Source: Actinomycetes bacterium
GTDB lineage: Bacteria; Actinomycetota; Actinomycetes; Mycobacteriales; Micromonosporaceae
Assembly (NCBI GenBank): GCA_021793335.1
Contig: JAJYSW010000075.1
Span: forward strand, 1-13,287
Length of the DNA: 13,287 nucleotides
Direction: 5' to 3'
The notes under the pieces are model-generated. The model had not been told where the DNA came from, ran no database searches, and saw only the letters and a list, made by a program, of their open reading frames with translations. This document shows positions 6,546 to 12,555 of this stretch, in pieces. Positions within the stretch are counted from its first letter, which is position 1. Each line of letters starts with the position of its first letter. The position numbers were made by a program, and so were the translations under genes.

Positions 6546-7730
6546 TCAGGCGACGTCCGGCGCTTCCCGGTTGAGCCGGGCCGCCTGTTTGAACAGGTGC
6601 ACTCGTTCTGCCGTGCTGGTCGCCGCCTGGGCCGCCGCTGCGTAGAGGCGAGCCGCTTCGCCATGGTTTCCGGCTCGTTCGTGCAGGTAGGCGGTGACGG
6701 CGTCTCGGCGAGGCAGGCCTGGGTCCAGCTCATCGACCGCCCGCAGCCCGGCGAGGGGGCCTTCGACGTGCCCGAGTGCGACCGCGCGGTTGAGCGCGAC
6801 GATGGGGTTGCCCGGAACGATCCGAGCGAGTTCGTCGTACCACTCGAGGATCTGTGGCCAGTCGGTCTCTTCGGCCGAGGCCGCATCGTCGTGCAGGGCC
6901 GCGATCGCGGCCTGCGCCTGATATTCACCGATCCGGTCGAGCGCGAGCGCACTTTGCAGCACCATGACGCCTTCGGCGATCATCGCGGTGTCCCAGCGGG
7001 AACGGTCTTGCCACTCCAATGGCACCAGATGCCCTGAGGCGTCGATTCTCGCCGGGCGGCGCGCGTGGTGCAGCAGCATCAGGGCGAGGAGGCCCGCGGC
7101 CTCCGGATCGTCGGGGACCGAGGCGACCAGTTGCCTGGTCAGGCGGATCGCCTCTGCGGCCAGGTCGACGCCGTCGGTGTCCGTACTGTTCTCGCCCGCT
7201 CCGGCGAAGGCATGGTCGAACATCAGGTACAGCACCCGGAGCACGGCGCGCACGTCTCCGGGCCGATCGAACCGCTGCCGGGTCAGTGCCCGTTTGGCAC
7301 GGGAGATGCGCTGCGCCATCGTCGCCTCCGGGACCAGGAACGCGTGGGCGATCTGTGCGGTCGTCAAGCCGCCGATCGCACGGAGGGTCAGGGCGATCGC
7401 CGAGGCCGGGGTCAGGGCCGGATGGCAGCAGCGGCTGAGCAGCAGCAGCGTGTCGTCGGCCTGTTCGACGGGGCCGGGGGGCGGCTCTCGGTGCACGGCC
7501 ACCTCTCGCAGGGCCCGGGCCGAGGCCGAGCGCTGCGCGTCCAGGAACTTGCGCCAGGCCACGGTGACCAGCCACCCCTTCGGGTCGTCGGGGGTCGGGC
7601 CCGAGCGGCGCACGATCTCGGCGAGCGCGTCCTGAACGGCGTCCTCGGCCGCCGCGAAGTCGGCTCCGCGGCGGACGAGGACGCTCAGGACCTGCGGGGT
7701 CAGCGTTCGCAGCAGGTCGTTGTCGATCAT
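6546..7730 (-). CDS. ECF42-group RNA polymerase sigma factor with C-terminal TPR-like extension
   Basis: 394 aa, twice the size of a minimal ECF sigma factor. Region 2 covers about 5-72 (AAAEDAVQDALAEIVRR, GWLVTVAWRKFLDAQR), giving -10 recognition and core binding. Region 4 covers about 94-150 (LLLLSRCCHPALTPASAIALTLR, GLTTAQIAHAFLVPEATMAQRISRAKRAL), giving -35 recognition. Residues 165-394 form the long helical extension known in ECF42, with the conserved stretch DWPQILEWYDELARIVPGNP and repeat-like AALNR/AARLYAAAA helices. No anti-sigma gene is nearby, as is usual for this group, where the extension is thought to control activity. The start ATG at 7730 lies 10 nt after the stop of the DGPF gene and has only a weak ribosome site, suggesting translational coupling in one operon. 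Confidence 0.93.
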   Translation of the reverse strand: MIDNDLLRTLTPQVLSVLVRRGADFAAAEDAVQDALAEIVRRSGPTPDDPKGWLVTVAWRKFLDAQRSASARALREVAVHREPPPGPVEQADDTLLLLSRCCHPALTPASAIALTLRAIGGLTTAQIAHAFLVPEATMAQRISRAKRALTRQRFDRPGDVRAVLRVLYLMFDHAFAGAGENSTDTDGVDLAAEAIRLTRQLVASVPDDPEAAGLLALMLLHHARRPARIDASGHLVPLEWQDRSRWDTAMIAEGVMVLQSALALDRIGEYQAQAAIAALHDDAASAEETDWPQILEWYDELARIVPGNPIVALNRAVALGHVEGPLAGLRAVDELDPGLPRRDAVTAYLHERAGNHGEAARLYAAAAQAATSTAERVHLFKQAARLNREAPDVA

Positions 7731-7740
7731 CGGGCCGGTC

Positions 7741-8151
7741 TCACTCGACGACCGGGGGCTCGGTCAGGAACGGCCGAACCTCGATCCATTCGTGCAAGGG
7801 CCTGCCGCCCCGACCGGGTGCCGAGGACAGGTAGGCGGCGGCCTCGTAGGCGCGCTCCTTGGAATCGACGTCGATGATCATCCAGCCAGCGATGAGGTCT
7901 TTGGTCTCGGCGAACGGGCCGTCGGTGGCCGGCGGCCTGCCTTCACCGTCGTAGCGCACGAATTCGCCTTCGGGTGCGAGCGCCTGGGAATCCACGAATT
8001 CGCCGCGTTCGCGCAGGTCGTCGGCGACCTTGCCCATGAAATCGATGTGCGCGGTGATCTCTTCGGGCGTCCACTGGTCCATCGGCGACCGGGAGTTCGG
8101 GTGCTGCTGCGGGCCTCCGCGGTAGTGCTTGAGCAACAGGTACTTGGCCAT
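7741..8151 (-). CDS. DGPF-motif protein of the YCII family, partner of ECF42
   Basis: 136 aa. MAKYLLLKHYRGG opens a YCII-related fold, and TDGPFAETKDLIAGW contains the name-giving DGPF motif (residues 77-80) followed by the conserved ETK and GWMIIDVDS. YCII proteins are small dimeric alpha/beta proteins related to the dehydratase/isomerase-like fold; the biochemical role of DGPF members is not known. They are the most constant neighbours and targets of ECF42 sigma factors. Start ATG 8151 is preceded by AAGGA seven nt upstream. It leads a two-gene operon with the sigma factor and is probably transcribed from the promoter at 8202-8228, so the sigma factor would drive both. Confidence 0.93.
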   Translation of the reverse strand: MAKYLLLKHYRGGPQQHPNSRSPMDQWTPEEITAHIDFMGKVADDLRERGEFVDSQALAPEGEFVRYDGEGRPPATDGPFAETKDLIAGWMIIDVDSKERAYEAAAYLSSAPGRGGRPLHEWIEVRPFLTEPPVVE

Positions 8152-8171
8152 GGTTCCATCCTTCGTTCTCG

Positions 8172-8190
8172 GGCGGCGCTTCGTGCCGCC
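8172..8190 (-). other. Hairpin in the leader of the DGPF mRNA
   Basis: GGCGGC (8172-8177) and GCCGCC (8185-8190) pair around a 7-nt loop. With the predicted start of transcription near 8195, this stem would sit close to the 5' end of the transcript, 20 nt before the ATG. It could stabilise the mRNA or be incidental. Confidence 0.35.
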
Positions 8191-8201
8191 GACACCTCTG
8201 G

Positions 8202-8228
8202 GACGGAGCGGGCGCGCGGTTCTCGACA
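8202..8228 (-). promoter_or_regulatory. Predicted ECF42-dependent promoter of the DGPF/sigma operon
   Basis: On the minus strand TGTCGA (8228-8223), a 17-nt spacer and CGTC (8205-8202) match the ECF42 target promoter as I recall it from work on Streptomyces (TGTCGA at -35, CGA/TC at -10). It lies 50 nt upstream of the DGPF start codon. This implies positive autoregulation of the operon by the sigma factor. Confidence 0.72.
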
Positions 8229-8842
8229 TCGCCCGGCGACTTCCGCTCATTTTTTTGAAGATTTCGGGTGACGGCACGGCCGTGGCGTTCCCTCGCCCGT
8301 CCCGGCGCCATCGTCCGGTACGGCTCGGGGCGATCGGACCGTTCGAGGTTCGCATGGACACCGAAAGGTTGTCCTGCGTTCCGTCCCTCCCAGTTGTGCA
8401 GGAGGCTGGCAAAGCCCCGCCGACCGGTAAGACCAGCCTGGCAAAGCCCCGCCGACCGACAAGACCGGCCGGACGGGAATGCCTCCGGCGAGCGGGCGGC
8501 ACGACTGTCCTGGGCCGGGTCGTGAGCGGTCTTTTCGCCCGCCGGGCGCTCGCCGTGCGCGTCGCGGTGAGCGCGTCCACGGTTTCGATCGACCTGCTGC
8601 CGTTCGGCGTGCCGGTCGGCTCGTCGGGGGTGGGACGGCCGGTCCGGCCGCCGAAGGCTCGGGGGAGGCCGGGGGTCGTCCACGTGCGCGGTTCCGGACC
8701 GTTCCGAGCGCCCAGCGGCGCGGTCGGTGTCCTTTCCTTCGGGCGTGCTTCGGGCGTGGCCGTTGACGCCGGGAGGACAGCGTGGTCGGTGCGCTCGTGC
8801 GGGCCGCCGGGGACGTTCCGCGTCGGCCTTCCGGCTTTGGTC
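8229..8842. other. Gene-free stretch upstream of the DGPF operon
   Basis: About 610 bp between the ECF42 promoter and the YchJ stop. Long open frames on both strands are Arg/Pro/Gly-rich and motif-free, and the best of them runs straight through known genes of the other strand, so I read none as real. It contains the 32-bp tandem repeat at 8407-8470, a run of seven Ts at 8250-8256, a near-spacerless palindrome CGGCCGG-T-CCGGCCG at 8636-8650, and a short CTTCGGGCGTG duplication near 8738-8758. Confidence 0.45.
8407..8470. repeat. Two tandem copies of a 32-bp repeat
   Basis: Copy 1 is 8407-8438 and copy 2 is 8439-8470; they agree at 29 of 32 positions, sharing CTGGCAAAGCCCCGCCGACC at their starts. 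Each holds a tiny GGC-AAA-GCC stem. The period is not a multiple of three and no gene covers the site, so this is an intergenic repeat. Its family is unknown to me. Confidence 0.85.
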
Positions 8843-9253
8843 TCAGCGGTAGCGCCAGCCGCCGTCGAGACGGACGAACTCGCTGGTCTCCTCCTGCATT
8901 CCCGGGCCTTCGGGGTCGCGGTAGTGCGCCCGGAAGGTCACCGTGCCGCTCGCGTGGAAGACGGTGCCGTCGGTCCTTGCGAGGATCTCCAGTCCCGTCC
9001 AGTGCCGGTCGTCGGGAAGGTCGAGCTCGTCCGGTCGGGTCCGCGGATGCCATGTTCGCAGCAGGTATGCCGCATCGCCGAGTGCGAACGCGCTGTAGCG
9101 CGAGCGCATGAGGGCCTCGGCGGTGTCGGCTGCGGCGTGTCCGGCGTGGAGCCGTCCGCAGCAGGCGGTGTAGGTCTTTTCGGCGTCACAGGGGCAGGGG
9201 CGTTCGGGGGCGCGCCGCACCGGCGAGCGCCGTCGGCGAGGACGTCGAGTCAT
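8843..9253 (-). CDS. YchJ-family protein (UPF0225; SEC-C-like zinc motif plus NTF2-like fold)
   Basis: 136 aa. The N-terminal RPCPCDAEKTYTACCGRLHAG is the metal-binding Cys motif of the YchJ family (Cys20, Cys22 and a CC pair), preceded here by an Arg-rich tail. It is followed by ALMRSRYSAFALGDAAYLLRTWHPRTRP, the most conserved part of the family, and an NTF2-like domain ending in EFVRLDGGWRYR. The length is close to other actinobacterial members. The function of the family is not established. There is no clear Shine-Dalgarno; GATAAT ends 6 nt before the ATG, which fits a leaderless mRNA. It stands alone, with no visible operon partner. Confidence 0.93.
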   Translation of the reverse strand: MTRRPRRRRSPVRRAPERPCPCDAEKTYTACCGRLHAGHAAADTAEALMRSRYSAFALGDAAYLLRTWHPRTRPDELDLPDDRHWTGLEILARTDGTVFHASGTVTFRAHYRDPEGPGMQEETSEFVRLDGGWRYR

Positions 9254-9259
9254 GCGTCG

Positions 9260-9265
9260 ATTATC
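9260..9265 (-). promoter_or_regulatory. Probable -10 element of the YchJ-family gene
   Basis: GATAAT on the minus strand, with 6 nt between it and the ATG at 9253. That distance would put the transcription start at or near the A of the start codon. No good -35 is seen. Confidence 0.45.
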
Positions 9266-9361
9266 CCGCAGGCGTCGCGGGCCGCATTGGAGCGGTGCTC
9301 GGGGGCGTGATGCGGGAAGCCGTGACGTTCAGCGGGAGTGCGGCGGTTCCGTGGAGCCGTT

Positions 9362-9417
9362 CATGGAGCCATACGGCGCCTGCTCCGCCGATGCGGTGTT
9401 GCTAGCGTGGCTCCATG
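9362..9417 (+). promoter_or_regulatory. Inverted repeat and -10 at the start of the LacI-type gene
   Basis: CATGGAGCCA (9362-9371) and TGGCTCCATG (9408-9417) are perfect 10-bp inverted arms 36 nt apart; the right arm includes the start codon. A further TGGAGCC occurs at 9352-9358. TAGCGT at 9403-9408 can serve as -10 and ends 6 nt before the ATG, suggesting a leaderless transcript. The arms could be an autoregulatory operator, but an mRNA hairpin is not possible if the transcript is leaderless. Confidence 0.4.
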
Positions 9418-10689
9418 TCGAAGGGCGCGGGGCCGCGGCGAGCGCGCGGTGAAATCGAGCGGCTTCCGAGCGGGTCGCTTCGGGTGCGGGTGTATCTCGG
9501 TCTCGATCCGGAGTCGGGAAAGCGCCGCCACTTGGTGGAGACGGTGCCCGCCGGGCCGGGCGCGGCGCTGGAGGCCGAGCGGGTGCGGGAGCGGCTGCTC
9601 GGCGAGGTCGCACGGCGTCGCTCGGCTCACGCTCGGGTCGGGGAAGCCGCTCGGGCCACGCCCGAGGCCCCGTCGAGTACGGCCCGAGCGCGCGGCCGGT
9701 TGACGGTGGCGGGGATCGCGCGACTGGCCGGAGTCTCGCCTCCTACGGTGTCGAAGGTGTTGAACGGGCGCGCGGGGGTGGCCCCGGAGACTCGGCGGCG
9801 GATCGAACGGCTCCTGCGCGAGCAGGGCTACCGGCGTCCCGAGAAGGTCGCCCGGGCCGCGTGCGTCGAGGTGGTCTTCTACGGCATACAGGGGCATCCG
9901 GCCGTGACGATCATGAACGGTGTGAAACGGGAGGCCGCCGCGCACAGTCTGACGGTCGGTTTCACCGATGCGCTGGAGGAGGAGTCGGCGGGCCGCAGCT
10001 GGGCCCGTGATCTCCTCGCCCGGCGTCCCGCCGGAGTGATAGTCGTACGTATGGGCTTCACGCCCGAGCAGCACGGCCTGCTGAGCGCGAGCGGGATTCC
10101 CTTGGCGTCCGTGGATCCTCCCGGTGAGCCGCTGCGTCCGGTCCCGTCGGTGTCGGCGGCCAATCGGCAGGGTGGCATCGCCGCCGCGCAGCACCTGCTC
10201 GAACTGGGCCATCGGCGGATCGCGGTGATCACCGGTCCGCTGGAGCGGCGGTCCGCCGGGCATCGGCTGGACGGTGCGCGCACTGCGATGCGGGCCGCCG
10301 CCGAGCCTTTGGACGAACATCTCGTCCGCACCGGGAGTTTCTCCTTCGAGGACGGTTTCAGTCATGGATCGAATCTCTTGCGCGTCCCTGAGCCGCCGAC
10401 GGCCGTGCTGTGCGGCAATGACCTCCAGGCGATCGGGGTCTATGAGGCGGCGCGGCAGGCGGGGGTGCGCGTCCCCGAGGACCTGAGCGTGGTCGGCTTC
10501 GACGACATCTCGTACGCCCGGTGGTGCGGGCCGCCCATGACGACCGTGCGGCAGCCGTTCGCGGAGCTGGGGGCCACCGCCGCGGGCCTGGTGCTGGCCG
10601 AGGCGGAAGGTCAGGCGGTCACGCAGACGCACATCGAGCTGGCTACGACGCTGGTGGTCCGTGCCAGCACCGCGCCGCCTCCGGGTTGA
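9415..10689 (+). CDS. LacI-family regulator fused to an N-terminal integrase arm-binding-like domain
   Basis: 424 aa, about 80-90 longer than a normal LacI-type protein (about 330-340). Residues 96-142 are the LacI helix-turn-helix (LTVAGIARLAGVSPPTVSKV, LNGRAGVAPETRRRIERLL). Residues 150-420 are the periplasmic-binding-protein-like effector domain, with SAANRQGGIAAAQHLLELGH, AVLCGNDLQAIGVYEAARQ and DLSVVGFDDISYARWCGPP. Residues 11-65 (RGEIERLPSGSLRVRVYLG, DPESGKRRHLVETVPAG, then a Glu/Arg-rich helix) look just like the N-terminal arm-DNA-binding domain of actinobacterial tyrosine recombinases; no catalytic recombinase domain follows. The start at 9415 is the only ATG that keeps this domain, and the codon use is uniform across the junction. 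It most likely controls the xylanase gene 181 nt downstream in response to a sugar, by analogy with LacI-type regulators beside glycosidases. Confidence 0.9.
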   Translation: MSKGAGPRRARGEIERLPSGSLRVRVYLGLDPESGKRRHLVETVPAGPGAALEAERVRERLLGEVARRRSAHARVGEAARATPEAPSSTARARGRLTVAGIARLAGVSPPTVSKVLNGRAGVAPETRRRIERLLREQGYRRPEKVARAACVEVVFYGIQGHPAVTIMNGVKREAAAHSLTVGFTDALEEESAGRSWARDLLARRPAGVIVVRMGFTPEQHGLLSASGIPLASVDPPGEPLRPVPSVSAANRQGGIAAAQHLLELGHRRIAVITGPLERRSAGHRLDGARTAMRAAAEPLDEHLVRTGSFSFEDGFSHGSNLLRVPEPPTAVLCGNDLQAIGVYEAARQAGVRVPEDLSVVGFDDISYARWCGPPMTTVRQPFAELGATAAGLVLAEAEGQAVTQTHIELATTLVVRASTAPPPG

Positions 10690-10870
10690 GGGGCCGAAAC
10701 GATCCTTGTGATCAACGAATGTTTCTGCGACACTGCATAGATTGACTCACTTCAATATCCCTGGGGCGTCGCCGCGGCGGCCGCAGCCGCGCCGCGGGGC
10801 CTCCGCAGACCGGCGGTCGAGAGAGCCGACGCACCGCTCGATTCGACGGCCACGCAGAGAAGGGGCCACC
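10690..10870 (+). promoter_or_regulatory. Promoter and leader region of the xylanase gene
   Basis: The part 10695-10760 is clearly richer in A+T than its surroundings and must hold the promoter. TAGATT (10738-10743) is a possible -10, without a good -35. GAAAC (10696-10700) and GTTTC (10721-10725) form a small dyad that could be part of an operator. No copy of the inverted repeat from in front of the LacI-type gene was found here. GAAGGGG at 10859-10865 is the ribosome-binding site. Confidence 0.4.
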
Positions 10871-12472
10871 ATGGCACAAGACTCGAATGGAACTGGGACC
10901 TCGGGAGCGGCGCAGCTGCACCGGCGATCCCTCCTCAAATTGGGAGCGATTCCAGCGCTCGGGGCGGTGGCACCGGTCCTGGGAGCGCCCGGTATCGCCT
11001 CCGCCGCACCGACCGAGGTGATCGTCGACCCCGCCGAACGGCACCAGACGATCCAGGGCTTCGGCGGCATGAACCACACCGCCTGGATCGACGACCTCAC
11101 CGCCGCCCAACGGGAGACGGCCTTCGGCAACGGCGACGGCCGGCTGGGCTTCTCGGTGCTGCGCGTCCCCGTCCACGAGGACCGGGCGCGCTGGGGCGGC
11201 GAGGTGCCCACGGCGGTCCGCGCGAGCGAGCTCGGAGCGAAGGTCATCGCCTCGCCGTGGAACCCGCCCGCCCACATGGCCGAGGATTTCGCCGGCGGCA
11301 GGCGCCTGCGGCACGACATGTACGGCGCGTACGCGCAGCACCTGAACGACTTCTACGGGTTCATGAGCGACAACGGAGTGAACCTGTACGGCATCTCGGT
11401 GCAGAACGAGCCCGACTACGCGCACGAGTGGACGGCGTGGACTCCCGAGGAGATCGTCCGGTTCCTGCGCGAGTACGCCGGATCGATCGAGACGAGGGTC
11501 ATCGCTCCGGAGTCGTTCCAGTACCGCAAGGGCCTCTCGGACCCGATCCTGGACGATCCCCAGGCGCTGGCCAACATGGACATCCTCGGCGCCCACCTGT
11601 ACGGGACGCCGCTCGGCGACCTCCCCTACCCTCGCTTCGAGGAGCAGGGCGGGGGCAAGGAGCTGTGGATGACCGAGGTCTACCATCCCAACAGCAGCGA
11701 CTCGGCCGATCTGTGGCCCCAGGCGCTGGACGTGAGCGAGAACATCCACCACGCCCTGGTCGACGGCCGGTTCCAGGCGTACGTGTGGTGGTACATCCGG
11801 CGCTCTTACGGCCCGATGCGTGAAGACGGACAGATCAGCAAGCGCGGGGCGAACATGGCGCACTTCTCGAAGTTCGTCCGCCCCGGCCATGTACGGATCG
11901 GTGCGACCGCCGAGCCCGGGGCGGACGTCTACACCTCGGCGTACCGGGACGCCGGCTCCGGGATCGTCATCGTCGCGGTCAATAAATCGGCCTCGGCGGT
12001 GGAACAGCCGTTCACGGTACGGGGCATCACCGCCTCCAGCGCGGCCTCCTGGGTGACCGATGCGCACCGCAACCTTCAGGAGCAGCGCGCGATCGGCGTC
12101 TCAGGCGGCTCCTTCACCGCCGTGCTGCCAGCGCAGAGCGTGACGACGTTCGTGATCGATGGAGTGAGCGGCGGTGGCGGCGAGGTCTGCCGGGGCCGCG
12201 TCGAGGTGGTCGAGGACTGGGGCTCGGGATGGCAGGGCAGTGTCACTCTCAGCGCCGGGGATCAGGCCGTCGACGGCTGGGATGCGGCCTGGGATTGGCC
12301 CGGGGACCAGCGGATCAGCAGCGCCTGGAATGCCGAGTGGTCGCAGTCCGGTTCGTCGGTGACCGCCTCGGACGTGGGTTGGAACGGCCGGATCGAGGCG
12401 GGCCTGAGCCGCGAGGTCTTCGGCTTCATCGCCTCCGGCCCGGCGGTCGAGTTCGACTTCGGCTGCCGGTAG
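10871..12472 (+). CDS. Secreted GH30 glucuronoxylanase with CBM2 (Tat exported)
   Basis: 533 aa. Start ATG 10871 has GAAGGGG five nt upstream; an upstream in-frame ATG would place 43 Arg-rich residues before the signal and is rejected. The signal is a Tat type: HRRSLLKLGA (Arg18-Arg19), a hydrophobic core and ASA at 43-45 before the mature end. Residues 49-330 form a GH30 barrel like that of B. subtilis XynC (subfamily 8): HQTIQGFGGMNHTAW, SPWNPPAHM, acid/base Glu180 in VQNEPDY and nucleophile Glu269 in WMTEVYH. The segment WYIRRSYGPMREDG (Arg310, Arg311) matches the part that holds the glucuronyl side group in that subfamily. Residues 330-430 are the side beta-domain. A very short GGGGE linker leads to a CBM2 module bounded by Cys440 and Cys532 (WNAEWSQSGSSVTASDVGWNG). 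It should cut the xylan backbone at glucuronyl-substituted positions outside the cell. Confidence 0.93.
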   Translation: MAQDSNGTGTSGAAQLHRRSLLKLGAIPALGAVAPVLGAPGIASAAPTEVIVDPAERHQTIQGFGGMNHTAWIDDLTAAQRETAFGNGDGRLGFSVLRVPVHEDRARWGGEVPTAVRASELGAKVIASPWNPPAHMAEDFAGGRRLRHDMYGAYAQHLNDFYGFMSDNGVNLYGISVQNEPDYAHEWTAWTPEEIVRFLREYAGSIETRVIAPESFQYRKGLSDPILDDPQALANMDILGAHLYGTPLGDLPYPRFEEQGGGKELWMTEVYHPNSSDSADLWPQALDVSENIHHALVDGRFQAYVWWYIRRSYGPMREDGQISKRGANMAHFSKFVRPGHVRIGATAEPGADVYTSAYRDAGSGIVIVAVNKSASAVEQPFTVRGITASSAASWVTDAHRNLQEQRAIGVSGGSFTAVLPAQSVTTFVIDGVSGGGGEVCRGRVEVVEDWGSGWQGSVTLSAGDQAVDGWDAAWDWPGDQRISSAWNAEWSQSGSSVTASDVGWNGRIEAGLSREVFGFIASGPAVEFDFGCR

Positions 12473-12487
12473 CGCCGTCGCGCCCAA

Positions 12488-12502
12488 GCCCCGCGCCGGG
12501 GC
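12488..12502 (+). terminator. Short hairpin after the xylanase gene
   Basis: GCCCCG-CGC-CGGGGC, a 6-bp all-G/C stem with a 3-nt loop, 15 nt past the stop codon. No T-tract. Confidence 0.5.
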
Positions 12503-12529
12503 GGTGCCTCCGGGCTCGCCGGCGGCTCC

Positions 12530-12555
12530 GCCCCCGCGGCGCTCGGAGCGGGGGC
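12530..12555 (+). terminator. Main hairpin terminator after the xylanase gene
   Basis: GCCCCCGC (12530-12537) and GCGGGGGC (12548-12555) pair perfectly over 8 bp with a 10-nt loop. Together with the small hairpin at 12488 it should end the transcript. Confidence 0.6.

Noticed and set aside
8175..8188. 14-mer shared with the arm of the 54-bp palindrome
   Set aside because: Noted as a curiosity; with only two places and a sequence that is itself a small hairpin, it can arise by chance or common hairpin preference, so it is not a separate finding.
8407..8470. CRISPR array
   Set aside because: Two directly abutting copies with no spacers and no cas genes; it is a plain tandem repeat.
8152..8580. 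N-terminal extension of the DGPF protein
   Set aside because: The extension is Arg-rich and motif-free; the family starts at MAKYLLLKHYRGG, which has a good ribosome-binding site, and the extension would span the predicted promoter.
8129..9310. A 393-codon rightward frame running across the gap and opposite YchJ
   Set aside because: It runs antisense to the start of DGPF and all of YchJ, and shows no domain.
10742..10870. Upstream start for the xylanase gene
   Set aside because: Would put 43 Arg-rich residues before the Tat signal; ATG 10871 has the ribosome-binding site.
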